From Sisyra terminalis (taxonomy: Eukaryota > Arthropoda > Insecta > Neuroptera > Sisyridae): 64,000 nucleotides of DNA. The position numbers were made by a program, and so were the translations under genes. The notes under the pieces are model-generated. The model searched no databases and was not told the DNA's origin. It saw only the letters and a program-made list of their open reading frames with translations. Shown in pieces: positions 23,604-35,600 of the stretch (the first letter of the stretch is position 1; every line of letters begins with the position of its first letter). Where the stretch lies: positions 35,402,001-35,466,000 of the forward strand of contig OY292278.1 of assembly GCA_958496175.1 (NCBI GenBank). Reading direction: 5' to 3'.

Positions 23604-23619
23604 GTGGTAAATTGCTGAC

Positions 23620-23655
23620 TTATTAATACGCTAAGCAGACGAAGTTGCAGTTTTC
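23620..23655 (+). repeat. Helitron 3'-end relic next to the BEL insertion
   Basis: GCAGACGAAGTTGCAG at about 23635-23650 matches the 3' region of Helitrons A and B, without a preserved CTAG end. The BEL element may have landed inside this older Helitron. Confidence 0.5.
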
Positions 23656-24881
23656 TTATTATATCATTATATTGCAGTTAAAATAATAAACAAGATATTT
23701 TTTGTAAAATCAAATTATATTATTTCGCTGAGTTTTAAACAGTTATACTGTTTATACAATATATACAGTATATAAAATAAATTGTAGTCTTTTTTATGTA
23801 ATTTAGTTTACAAAAGTAACCTATAAAATTTTTGAACAAAAGCTCAAACAAATGTATTTTTGACGGATTGCCCAGATTTGTATTTCGATTGCCCAGCAAC
23901 TTCCTCAATGGTCATCAAGTGGCATTCTATTACATTATTAATGCCACAATTTATTGTATAAACAATATTTGTTGTAGATACATTATTTAAATAGCCAGAT
24001 TTTGAAAGATTAACAGTATTTTTCTAACAATTGTCATTTTCATATCCAGATAGTGGATAGTTCAAATCCAGAAGATATTTTATCTTCCGGGTACAATTTT
24101 ATTCTGAGAACAGAGAATACTTATTTATTTTCATCTAAGAATAGTGAAATGTGTTAGATTTACCCATTTAATACCCATTTTATCCATTAAATATCACAAG
24201 GATTTGGTTCATCTATCCATTAGCAAAAATTTTCAGCCCTAAGTCTTTTTATTGCTTATATCTTTTTAAACTGGTTATTATAGTTATATTCCTTTCAATA
24301 AGTTTAAATTTTAAAATATTTTGCTTCTGTTAGTACAGTAAAAGTTTAAATAAAATACTAAAACCATTTTCAGATGACATTTTATCAATAACTTTTGGCA
24401 TTTTGGTATAAATTTATCTCAAGCAAGAAATAATACTAATTATAACGGCAACACGGAAATAGCTTCAACTAAAAATTTCTTTTCTAATCTAAAAAGATAT
24501 AGAAAAACGAAATACTAATGATGAATCAGTAATCATTTGTAATTAAATAATTATAACCAAAATAAAATAATTGTTTTTCCGTTAGATTATTTAAAATTTT
24601 TAGAATAAAATCAGGGACTACATATTTAAACGTTTTTTTTATTTTGATTTGGTTTTATATGAAAATATTTCTTAGCTACTTTGGCAACTTTTTGCCATTA
24701 TCTCGTGGCATTCCCAAGTGACCACCCAATTGCATACATATATACGAGTTGCATTCATAAAATACTTTTACTGAGCAATGCAATTTAAAGTCAATTTTAA
24801 ATAATAATAATAATAAATTTAAATCAATAAATGTGAAAAAATTGTCACATTTATTGAAAAATAAAAGGAAAAAAAAATGTT
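23656..24881. other. non-coding AT-rich stretch
   Basis: No gene or clear element seen. Confidence 0.45.
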
Positions 24882-25024
24882 TTGATGACTGAAAACTACA
24901 AATGAAAACTAATAGGTAATTTTTGGGTGAACTTCAGAGAAAAAGCTACAATAAATAGTGACATAAAATTTTGATTTCCTTAGATCAATTGAAGCGGTTT
25001 TAATTTGTAGTTTTCAGTCATCAA
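24882..25024. mobile_element. small inverted-repeat element (143 bp)
   Basis: Perfect 22-bp inverted arms lie at 24882-24903 and 25003-25024, with core GATGACTGAAAACTACAAAT and its exact reverse complement. They enclose about 100 bp of AT-rich sequence. The size and arms fit a MITE. No clear target duplication was identified, so the superfamily is unknown. Confidence 0.65.
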
Positions 25025-26730
25025 TCAATATTTACTCCAATTAAATGCATGATGATCCGACATATCATTCAATAAAATTAATTTGAATTTCCCATATATT
25101 CGTTCCAATTTTCTCGAGTTAGTTTCGTTTGCTAATTTTGCGTTTTTTTTTGTTGTTGCTAGAATTCAAAAATAAGAATAGTATAATATGTGGATTTTGA
25201 ATGAGTAAATAGAAGAACAATAAATTACAATAATCTGAACTTGACCTCTTCGTTAATGACAGTTGAGTCGTGATAATTGGATTTTTTGGATTAAGTAATG
25301 TATGGAGATGACTTCTTTGCGTCGCAAGTACTTCAAGTGCCGGTAAGAAGTATTGCGATCGAGAAAATGATAGTGCAATGAATGGTTTTCATGTTATGGA
25401 TCTTTGAACTTGATTTTATGCACTTAACTATGAAGTAATACCATAATGCAATAACATAATATATTCATGTCTATTATATATTTAAATAAAATTATAACTC
25501 ACAACTATTGCGGTTGGAAATTATTTTTAATCTACTGCAATAGATTTTCGATAAGTCGATTTTTTTCGATAGAATTATAAATAAGGTTACTACTCAAAAT
25601 TTATTAATTTGAGTAAAAAATCTTGCAGCTGACTTCCGTATGACCTTTTCGCTCCAAAAATTGTTTAGTTTAATTTTTTTGCAAGAAAATAGTGTGAATT
25701 AAACTTTCCTCTTTTGTTGTTAACGTGCACTATGCATATGTTTCAATCTTGATACAAACCAAGCATGTTGAATTGCATTCTTATTCTAAGTTGGATGCGA
25801 TATAAAAAAAAGGTGGAACATTGGAACTGTATTTGAACTGTGCACCAAATCCAAGAGCTTATGGATTATTCATAAAAGGGAAAGCTTTTATTTGGTTCAA
25901 AATGATTCATTTACTTCAGTATAATCAGACCATGAGGTTGAAACCTCATGACCGACCTGGTGAAGATAGTTAACAGGAACTGGGTCTAAGCAACCCGAGA
26001 TCGTGAGGAACGGAGAGAAATAGAAGGGACCTTTATCCAGGAGTGGAGCTCAGGCTACTGGGAGTAGTGGAGTAAAATTATTGTTATCAGGGTCTATCCA
26101 AAATACAGCCCATACGCCAATATCCGGCTCATGAAGGCTCTTCATCCCACCCGCAAACTTTTCAAATTTTAAGCCGTCTATGTGTAATTATTGCTATTGC
26201 TTTGCTATTGGACATTTCTTTTGGTTCACTGCGGAAATGAAAACCTTAAATCTGACCCTCCACAAAATCATGTTGGATACCCTTGGTATAATTACTCCAT
26301 TTTTTAACGGATGTGATATCACTTCATGTAGGTAAAGGGAAGATAAGTGACAATTTGTGGTTTGAAAAGCAATGTTAAAGCTACCAAACCATTTTTTTTT
26401 CATAAATAAAGAAAAGCGTAATTTTGTGTAAAAATGTCATTGGTGGAGGTACTAAAAGGAGTTAAAGGTTGAGAAACACTAATTATCCCGAAAAGAAAAA
26501 AATCTAAATATTATTAAAGATTACTTACAAGACCTTATCCTGGTGGTCAAATGATACAAAAAATTGGTAATTTATCTAAATTACACTGGCAAATACCACA
26601 GCTTATGTAAATGTGGCTACGTTTTTTACCACACTGGTTAAGTTTTATGATGTATTAAACACTGTTTTCTGATTTTTATTTATCCAGGATCTTTAAATAT
26701 TTATATTTATAAAGCAGAAGCATGCCTACA
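25025..26730. other. non-coding stretch
   Basis: No gene seen. A 20-bp hairpin, CATGAGGTTGAAACCTCATG, lies at 25931-25950. The following 150 bases are less AT-rich and may be an old LINE or other repeat fragment, but I could not assign them. Confidence 0.4.
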
Positions 26731-26885
26731 GATGCTCGAGTGGTCAAGGTGGCCGCTCCAAAACTAGTAGGGGTTTAGTTCATCTCACTTATTGTACGGA
26801 TTTTTATTACTTACTTCTCTTGAATTGCTAAAAACCTTGGTAGTTTATAAAGTTGCGATAATTAACAATAAAAAAATACGAATTT
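26731..26885 (+). repeat. tRNA-derived SINE, copy 2
   Basis: Contains CTCGAGTGGTCAAGGTGGCC and GCTCCAAAACTAGTAGG in the tRNA-like head, with a worn B-box (GGTTTAGTTCATC). The family body follows with GCTAAAAACCTTGGTAG and a tail of ACAATAAAAAAA. It is more diverged than copy 1. Confidence 0.75.
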
Positions 26886-27399
26886 CCTGCTTTGAAAATC
26901 AAGAAGAATGTTGCTAATCACATCAATTAATAAATACATTTTGGAAAATTAACACTTATAAAATTTAATGAATGATGAAATAAAACTATTGTTTAATTTA
27001 TAACTATATATGTAAAATAAAGTTCGAAAAATGTCACAGTTTTAAAAGCTCTTAAATTGATGCTTCGAACTAACGTAACAGAGAAAATTCTCCTAATTCT
27101 ACCCAGGCTGGTATGGAAAGATAAACCACATCTTTGTTAGTAAATAAGTTGTTACCTCTTGGATTAATTCTACACGTTTTATTATTCTTAGGAAAAAGAC
27201 GTATATTTTCTCTATCCTCCCGATAAAATTTTATCTGAAAGATAAATGCCACAATCGAGATGTGAAAATATCAACCCTTTGAGAATAAACCCTATAAAAA
27301 TAATTCTACCAAATAAATTTCATTTTAAGAAAAAAAAAATAGAACTTTTCATAGGTTCCACAAATATGTTTTTAATACAAAAGATGAAGGAACGTATAA
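26886..27399. other. non-coding AT-rich stretch
   Basis: No gene or clear element seen. Confidence 0.45.
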
Positions 27400-27940
27400 C
27401 TAGGTAAATATAAGTTTCTCTAACTGAGGGTCGCGGCCCCTGAAAGGGCCATAAAGCTCCTGCCAGGGAGTCGCGAAATATTTCCGTATTATAAAAAAAA
27501 TCATAAAAAAGTGACCAGAGGGACGATACTGATACAAATCGGTCGAATTTTCTCATGATTATAATAATTTATCTTACATGGAAAAATTATTCACTAATGT
27601 TAGTTGAAGTCCCTTTTCGGTCGGTCAATATCTGGCGACTTTGCATTATCTACTATGTTTTTAATTTAATTCGGGTATAAATCGGCCCATAATGAAACTT
27701 TAATCACAAAAGAAAAAATTATGCCATATTAGAGTTGAATAAACAAAAAAATCGGGAATTAAATAAAAAACAAAGTAGAAAATGCAAAGTTACCAGATTG
27801 ACCGGCTTAAAAGGTATTTTAGCCCTAATCTTTATAAATTATTTCAATTTTTTCGGTAGAAAAGTGTTATAAAAAAGTGTTGGGTTTTTTCTTCAGATTT
27901 AGGAGGTCGTAGTTTGAAAAAGTTTGAGAACCACCGACAG
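27400..27940. mobile_element. hAT-like element, interrupted by MITE M2
   Basis: The left part reads GTTTCTCTAACTGAGGGTCG and the right part ends GTTTGAGAACCACCGACAG, the worn ends of a CAGnGGTTCTCAAAC-type hAT element. The segment 27480-27560 occurs in reverse complement at about 32480-32607, which defines a family. The MITE at 27602-27824 is inserted within it. No transposase frame is present. Confidence 0.6.
27602..27824. mobile_element. palindromic MITE family M, copy M2
   Basis: 223 bp with long inverted arms matching M1, including GGTCAATATCTGGCGACTTT and the mirror arm ending AGCC. The central block is CGGCCCATAATGAAACTTTA. The 8-bp flanks are CTAATGTT (27594-27601) and CTAATCTT (27825-27832), 7 of 8 matching. 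Confidence 0.88.
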
Positions 27941-28690
27941 AAATGATGATGTGTAAAAACAGAAGCCTTTTTCAAAAAAACATTACAATTTTTTTATAGA
28001 TCTTAAAAGCAGGTTTTCAATTCGCTAGAATGAGGAATCATCTACCATATAAATGATATCGCGTAAAAGCTTATTATAATAATGAGAAGCCTTAAATTGG
28101 TAAAAGGAAAATTTTCAAATTCAATATGTAAGAAAGTGAAGGGTTGTTTTTTGAGTATTTTTTGAAGGGGTATCGTTAGCTAATGCTAAATATCCTTAGC
28201 GTAACTATTGTAAATTTGTTTTTAATATCCATATTCCATAAACCTTTAAAAAAATGAATAGCAAAATAATTAATGTTGTAAGCCTTTGATGTACAATTAC
28301 GTCATAGTTTTGCAAGTTCATTATATTTAGTTTAATCAATCGTAAATAATGACTTATTTTTTTTTAAATTAATAAATTGATTTATGTTAATACTAATTAT
28401 ATGTTTAATAATAAGAATTCAATGATTTTTAGGAGTGTTTTTCTTCAACACACTATTTCTTTTGTATTTAAAATATGTATTTTATTTCAACTATAGATTT
28501 TCTACACATTGCACGTCTCAATTTTACATATGTAATTTATCGCATAAAAGTCACATTACTCATTCAATAGAAATAAAAGTACAAATGCAGGCAGGTGTGT
28601 GACAAATCAAATAAAAAACACGTAACGTTTGACCGTAAAGTATAACTCAATGAAAATAAAAAAGTCGCTGAATTATTTAGTCATAATATG
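27941..28690. other. non-coding AT-rich stretch
   Basis: Would lie in the intron downstream of the secreted-protein exon at 28720-29182. No second exon was identified here. Confidence 0.4.
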
Positions 28691-28719
28691 GAAATCAAAT
28701 TTTCGTATTTTGAACTCAC

Positions 28720-29182
28720 CAAGTTTTGGCCCAACCCAATTCCTTGCAGGACCGTGATAAGTGTTTCGGTAGTTTGTTATGTATACGCGGGGGGTTGTTA
28801 TTTGCGGTTTTTGAGTTCTGTAAGGATAACGCGGATAAGCCGGAGTGGGACGAGTAGGACGTATGGTAGGGTGTTGTATGTTTCGGGATGATTCCAGACA
28901 CTGGTTCCAACATGGGATGCACTCGCGGGAAAACAGGTGCCAACATTGGCTTCCAGCCGGCACTACTTGGAAATATGGGGTTGGTTGTACAGGGTAATAG
29001 GTTGCGATTGGGGGCACGTTACGATCATTGCGGGTCCTTTGACTAGAATTTCGGATTAATGGAGAGCCCGCGTCGCGGTTTCGGGATTTAGCTGCAACTA
29101 GAACCACACATACACCCACACAAAGCACAGGGATTAGAGGCGAAAAATAAGGATGTTTCCTTTTGTCGCGCATGAATTTCAT
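28720..29182 (-). CDS. first coding exon of a small secreted Cys/Pro-rich protein (unknown family)
   Basis: The exon encodes 154 codons plus one base and ends at a consensus donor (CTTG|GTGAGT, GT at 28719-28718). Translation starts at the ATG at 29182, in the context GATCGCCATGA. The first 33 residues form a signal peptide or signal anchor: a basic start (MKFMRDKRKH), then a hydrophobic core LIPVLCVGVCVVLVAA. The mature part is polar. It has a CWHLFSRECIPCWNQC cluster (four cysteines in 16 residues) and then a Thr/Pro/Tyr-rich stretch with PTRPTPAYPRYPYR. No known domain is recognised. The base composition is much richer in CG than the flanks, and the frame is open throughout, which supports real coding. 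The next exon was not found. It lies on the same strand as the laminin gene and may be nested in a laminin intron or be an independent downstream gene. Confidence 0.65.
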
Positions 29183-29640
29183 GGCGATCGCGGCGCGAGC
29201 TTTCAACACTTTTTGATTTTATGATCCATTTCGGCATACTCAAGAAGAATGGGGCGGAAATTTCGGAGTTGGGATTTGGAGATCCGAAATGATCGACTCG
29301 ATCTGATCGATATGTTTTTTGGGTGGAATGAAGAACGACCGGCCAGGCGAGATGTTGTTTCATCACTGAGCCTTGGCGAGTTGCTCGACTTCATTTCTTG
29401 GGAGCAAATCGCGCGGTGCTTGTACGTTCGCGGCGTCTCTTCTTCAACACTTTAACATCAAACGCCAATCGCGTGCCCTCCACAAAAAAAAATTGCTCTC
29501 CCATAAAAAAATTAAGTCCCGCAAGTAGATCATCCGCCCTATTGTTGTCTGAATCCTTCAAATTCTTCATCAATTTGAAAAAAAGGCGATCACCCCATCC
29601 AGCTTCCCTCGACTCCAAAAAGAAAAACCGTGAGAAGCTT
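29183..29640 (-). promoter_or_regulatory. CG-richer 5' leader/promoter region with two overlapping upstream ORFs
   Basis: Upstream of the ATG at 29182 the sequence stays CG-rich for about 450 bases. It holds two minus-strand frames. The first ends with a TGA (29393-29391) that overlaps the ATG (29394-29392) of the second in an ATGA arrangement. The second runs to 29203, 20 bases before the main ATG. They may be upstream ORFs that control translation, or chance frames in a CG-rich promoter. No clear TATA box is seen. Confidence 0.35.
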
Positions 29641-29649
29641 TGAGTAGTG

Positions 29650-30273
29650 GCTGATACAGAAACTTCAAATCATCTCACACCCGTTCATTCTCCCTAATTA
29701 AGCGCCGCAGAAAAAGAACAACTTTTCCCGTAAACATTGCCGTAAATTATCGTGAAATGAATTTCATATGGTGCGAACATTACGATCAAAGCCGTCTTTC
29801 ATTAGTTGCGACCCTTCTCTCATTCGAGAAATTTATTTATTCTTGCGATAACATCAGCTAAATAACATATTAACTGAGTTCAAACTACCGAAAAAGATGT
29901 GCCACGCACAAAGACAACAGCGACTTCTGTTCGAAAGTTGCCCCCCAAAATTCCAGCTAGTTTCGTTTTCTTCTTCCGGACTGAACAAACATTGGATGCA
30001 AGGGAAAGAATTAAGATTTGTCCAGATTACAGCACTATTTAATTTGGACCTTTAAAAAGATAAGAGATAAATCGTATATGGCTTATCTTGAAAGATTTGT
30101 ACTTGTTGAACTCAAAATCTTGCACTGCAGTGTTAATTGGGGATAAGATAACCATGTTTTATATTTGGCAAAAAATCGCAATTAATACGTAAATGTTGAA
30201 TAATTATAATCGTATTTTATTGTGTTAACGACTTTTTTATAACATTTTTTTTCAGAAAGCTGCAAAATGCATA
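29650..30273. other. non-coding stretch upstream of the secreted-protein gene
   Basis: Possible promoter sequence. No specific site can be supported. Confidence 0.35.
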
Positions 30274-30275
30274 TA

Positions 30276-30898
30276 CAGTTCCTAGGCATATTAATAAATG
30301 CACTATAGGTTTTGTATAAGACCTGAAGTAAGAGCTATTTTATTTTGGGCTCATATTTTTGATTGGGTTTAACTTTCCTGTATAAATTTTATTTATTAGA
30401 TTTTTACTAATTAACGTGACCAAAAATCATATTTACCAAAAAATAAATTTTTACCATCAAATTAACTAAACATCTTCTTAATTTTGGCGAGCTGAATTGT
30501 TTAATATTTAATTGAAAGCTCGTTTACTGATATTTAAGTTCCGATTCTGCGCAGTATGCGGTCTATGTAGGACAATACTGTCTGCTGTAGTTGTGGATGA
30601 TGATTCCATATGTGAATATTTTTTCTAAGGGCTATTTTTCTGTTGTGATCACCTCTTTAGCTACTTTTTTCTTCAGCAATTTCCACATACTTTCAATGGG
30701 TTTCAAATCAAGGCTATTATCCTAAAGTAGGGTAATAGGGATAAAAACAAGGTTTTACCCTTATCCAGAAAATATATTTCTTAAAAATCAATACAATTTT
30801 TTATAATGGAAAATATAAACAATATTAAATTTAATTTAGAAGAGTATGTAAATTTTGTATACAATCTTAAGTGCGTCTAATAATATGGCCAAGGACTG
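30276..30898 (-). mobile_element. Tc1-like deletion derivative, copy 2 (uninterrupted)
   Basis: 623 bp flanked by TA (30274-30275 and 30899-30900). The left end is CAGTTCCTAGGCATATTAAT. The right end, reverse-complemented, is CAGTCCTTGGCCATATTATT, followed by AGACGCAC. The body matches copy 1, including the same truncated transposase piece (30632-30718). The unoccupied insertion site of MITE M1 is visible here as a single TTAAATTT followed by AATTTAG (about 30824-30838). Confidence 0.92.
30632..30718 (-). pseudogene. Tc1-like transposase C-terminal fragment, copy 2
   Basis: Reads NSLDLKPIESMWKLLKKK, then a stop. Same fragment and same upstream break as in copy 1, with one visible substitution in the PIEN motif (PIES). 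Confidence 0.85.
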
Positions 30899-30900
30899 TA

Positions 30901-32459
30901 CTTAAATCGTTTTTTTTTTTGTCAATAGTATAAATTTTGAGATAACATAACTACTAGCGTTATTAATTTTATCTTCACTTTCGGTAGTATCATAAGTCCT
31001 GTTAGTCACCGTGTGTATTACTTTCGTTTGAACTATAGCATGACTTATTTCCCAATTTTTAAATGACAATGTAATATTTTATTATAACCTTCTACGAACT
31101 AAGAGGTACCTAAAATTTGAGTCCTTTTTTTTATGTAAAAATGTGCCTCTTATAGTCCGAAAAATACGGTAGTTATTATTTTGATGAAGATATTCAAAGC
31201 ATTGGGTAATCAGGATTAAAATAAGGGTAAGAATCAGGATTAGAGAGGCAGAGCTCGGAGTTCTGAAGCCAGATGATTTTGGTGAAGTTGGAGTCATTAT
31301 AATTTACATAAGCTCCTATTTTGGAATTTACTAACTTTGAGCAAATCTCAATGTTATAAACTCGAATGGAAATTGGTTTATTGGTAGTGGCGACTAATGA
31401 TCGAAACAAAAAATTCTTAAATTTTAAAAATTTAGACCGGAGTTAAAGCCGGAGTCGGCACTAGAGCCAAACACTGGCTCCAGAGTTGGATAAAATCCGG
31501 AGTTTTGTAAGATATAGCTACGGAGTCGGAGCCTACACTAGGTAGGTCCAGCTCCTTAGCCCTAGTAAGAACTGCAAACATTAAAATCGGTTGAGTTATC
31601 CAATTATGTAACATGCCATTATGAAAAGAAGTTGATTTTAAAAAAATGTAATCTAAAGAAAAAATAAAGAGATTTATTGTTTGAAAAATTGAATAAGTTG
31701 AAAATTTATATTAAGGTGACCGTAATTTTGTTAAATTTTCAATAAGTTCTATTTCATCCAAAAATATATCACATAAATTTAAAAAGAACATGTCAAGTTT
31801 AACGCTTTAATAGTGATTCTAGTGTTCCCAAGCGACTGAAAAATCTAATACAAATTTCAACAGTATTTTTTAATTTTCTTTTTTTCCTTATGTAAAAGAT
31901 AAGAAAAAATATTTTGATGTATTAAAGTGTTTTTAAAATTTGATTTGAAAATTTAAGAAAAAAAAAATAGAAAAAACTCAACATTGTTGTTTCTCTATAA
32001 ATAATTAAAGTTTTTATAATGGTTAACTTCTAAAAGTTTTATTAACAAAATTGTTGACTTTTTTATCGAAAATTTCCTTTATTTCTTGCTTTCTTTTAAA
32101 GCATTAACCAAAAGTTCCTAAATAAGAAGATTGTTTTTAATTATATAATAATATATCAGTAGGTAACAAAAAAATTAAATGTAAAAACAACGAAAGTAAT
32201 GGTGTAATTTGCAAATTGAATTTTCCATCTATCGATGACATTTGAAACGTTATTCGGAATATTAGACCATTCCTTAATTCGAATAGTCTTATATATATTT
32301 TACCGTTAAAGTATACATTACATTAGAGTATACATTTTTTCGTAGAAAAATTTTATACATCAGTGACCGACAGTACTTTATTTATGTACCATTAGTTATT
32401 ATTATAGGCACATCTTTACTAAAAATATTTTTTTTATTAAAAAATCAAAATTATTTATT
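30901..32459. other. non-coding stretch with a GGAGTCGG-rich repeat patch
   Basis: At about 31200-31280 and 31436-31565 the text is rich in GGAGTCGG/CCGGAGT-like words, which resembles a decayed interspersed repeat. Otherwise no gene or element is seen. Confidence 0.4.
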
Positions 32460-32607
32460 CATATCGGGTAAAGTATTGTGATCTTGTGGAAATTCGACCG
32501 ATTTGAACCAGCTATCGTCCCTAATCACGTTTTAATCATTTATATTTTATTATAGTGAAAGCTCAAAAGCTCCCTAGAGAGTCGCCTCCCAGTTTGAGAA
32601 GCACTAA
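32460..32607. repeat. hAT-like family fragment, partner of 27400-27600
   Basis: ATTCGACCGATTTG, ATCGTCCCT and a terminal AGTTTGAGAAGCACT occur in the same order as in the reverse complement of 27411-27560. This is an old partial copy. Confidence 0.55.
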
Positions 32608-35600
32608 AGTAAATGGTCGATTATATCAAATCTGACGGGAAAATTTGTGGTGTTTAAGGATTTAATTTTTAGCAATGAATATTTATATCGAATTTGAATA
32701 GTTTAAAAATTTAAATAAAAGTCTTTCGTTGATATACAGGAGTTCAAATTCTCAAATAATTTATGATTGAAACTTACAAATTGTAAGCCAAAGTAAGATT
32801 AAGCCAAAAAATTTACATCACAAATAAACCGTTTTGTATCTGAGAATAATATTAAAACTTACAGGAGTTAGTTTAGGTAAGAACGATAATATGATTCATT
32901 AACTAGTTAAAGTATAGTTTACAATTTGTTGTAATTAAAGTATTCTATAACGGTAGCAAAAACATACAGAGATAGCTCCATGATTATATATCTATTTACA
33001 AAACATGTAGATAAAAGTTTAGATTGAATATGTTGACATAGGTACTAAAAAAATTTCTACCCAAAAAAAACATTTTTTATTTGAAATATAGGAATGTTCT
33101 CTTTAAAATCGTAAAACATTAATAATGAAAGAAGATAATATATCATTCAAATTATTTGCATTTAAATGGCGATTTCTCATCGTTTACTGAAGCAATTAAA
33201 ATACTTTAGTTGCAGTTTAAAAAAATAAAATTAATACGAGAAGTATCGATTTCAATTATTTTCATTCGATCATCAACCTACTTTGGAACACATTTATTAT
33301 GTACTGGATCATAACTCTTTGAAACTTTAAAATTTAAAGCTTCTTAACTTCAATAGCTTTGTAGATTTGTTTTATGACTGATTTTCTTGACGAGTTACGA
33401 TTTGTGTTCTATGAGTGTTTTTTTTTTAAATATTATATTTTTCAACCTCGTAAAAATAATGTAGCCATAAAGTATTGAAAATGTGAACGATTTTCCTGTA
33501 GGCTTGAACGATTTACACTATTTGAGACATCAACAGGCATTTGAGAGCTTAGAGGAGGAAAAATTATGTTTAAAAAATATTTTTAATTTTCAAGAATTTT
33601 CAAAATTGTTTATTCAAACCATTTATTTTACTGAAAACTAATTAAAGTGATCTATTTTTAAGGTTTGTAGGTTTTTCTAAAATAACATTTAAATTTTTAA
33701 ATGTTCTTGACAATTTTGAAAACTGTTAGAAAAATTTTATTAGTAACTTCAATCGGAAATCATTGAAATGATTGAGAAAGATTTTCCAAGAAAAATGTCA
33801 AGGATCATCATAAAAAGACATTACGCACAAAACCTTGAAAATATATAAGGTATAGGCTATGAGTTGTTATTATTTTAGTTATCTAAAAATCTTCATTTTT
33901 TTAAAAAATTTATATATACCTATACTGAATGTACTGACATGTTATTCACCACTTATGTTGTGGCATTTAAACATTCATTCAAATTTTAATAACCCATTAA
34001 ACTAATGAATTCAAAAGCTTTTCTTTGAAATCATCAAAAGTGTGAACCTTATTTCCTATAATTATAGTTGTTATTGGTTCTTTAAGAACATGAGTCCATT
34101 CAATTCATTCTATTGTTTTAAAAAAAACTTCAATTGTTAAATTTGATGTTTTATCATTAGTTTTCCTGCATAAGTTTTCTCTAAAAATTTATATATGCAA
34201 GTAAAGGTTTTTGATATTAAATGTTTGTATAGGAATGACCAAGTCGATAGTAAATCTCTTCTACTATTATTTACGTGGGTGGTAATTTGTCCAGGTTCGA
34301 AGGGCAAACTGCAAAAAAAATACTTTAAATTCTTACCTATTATTATACAAATTCATAGCCAAGACACTCAAAATTTTTTCCTTTGAGATCCAAAGATTTT
34401 TTCCGTTTTCGTTTTAAATAGTTTTTTTTTAATAGTGTTCTAAACAGATGATAAAATTCAGATCTTTAATCTTTAATTAAATAAGAAGACAATTCAAGTT
34501 GTTTAAGATTTATTTAGCTGGTACTGCCGCCAAAGTGTTCTAAACTTTGAATTAGCTTTGGGAAATTTTGGATCTCAAAGGGGTTCTGAAAGACAATTTC
34601 AGCCATTTCTGTCAAAAAGGGCTATTTATAAATTACGTACGTCAAATTATACCATTTTTAACCCCTTGCTCCTTTCCATAATCTGACAATATAATATTTT
34701 TTGCTGGTTAAAATAGAAAAATTCAATATTATGCCCCCCCCAAATATCTAACACAATTTATGAATTGTGGCCTATAAGTCATCTCAAGAAACAAAATTTT
34801 ATTTTTCAACTAAAATTAAAGAAAAATATCTAAATTTCGAATTTCTGTAATCTTTAAAGACATGAACACCAAAGAGCTGTTTGGGGTCTGGAAAAATTAT
34901 TCAAAAATCAATAACAATTTAATTGTTGAAAATATTTCTCTGGTTTATTAATTGTCACTACTAATTGTCAGAAACAGTTTTAGAGTTTTTGAGATTATTT
35001 AAAATGATTCCTGTTGATATTGCAAAGTTTTAGAAGCTATAGAAGATTTAAAAAAAAAAGAGTATATGTTATAAATCCATGTAGCCAATAGGAAATGTAA
35101 AATTGTAGCTAAAATTTTTTGAATTAGAATTGTGATTTTAACAATTGGTACTTGTTACGGTAACATATAGTGTATGATAAGTTTAACAAGTTTAAGATAA
35201 ACATGTTTTATATTAATACTAGTAGCACAAAACCAAAAAAAAAATAATATTAATAAACTGTAAAATTATTCCTTTATTTAAACTGGGTTTAATTTGTGAT
35301 CCTAGAACGTATTTATATCTATAGAATTTTGCATTTTAAAAACCTTCACTACCTTAATGATTTCAGGATACGACTTAGAAAAAATAGGTCTCCTGATACA
35401 ATTGGTCATCTAAGGATGCTGCTTCTGGATGCATATATATCGTTACCTCTATTAAGAAGTTCTTTGCTTACTATGTAATTGGTTTTGTCCATCTAATCAG
35501 AAGTATCAAAAATTCAAAAAAGGAGGGATTTTGTAGTGAATGGTAGTTTTATTTGTTACCATTTTAATCAATTTTGAACATTGTAAATCAAATCCCCAAA

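Larger units (their letters stand above)
17292..23608 (+). mobile_element. full-length BEL/Pao LTR retrotransposon with 5-bp duplication
   Basis: The element proper is 17297-23603 (6307 bp). It has 5' LTR 17297-17653 (357 bp), one intact 1705-codon gag-pol frame, and 3' LTR 23248-23603 (356 bp). The LTRs begin TGTTTGG and end CAAACA. The only difference I see between them is one A in a homopolymer. The 5-bp direct repeat GTGGT flanks it (17292-17296 and 23604-23608). Near-identical LTRs, an open frame and a clean duplication indicate a recent insertion. Confidence 0.96.
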
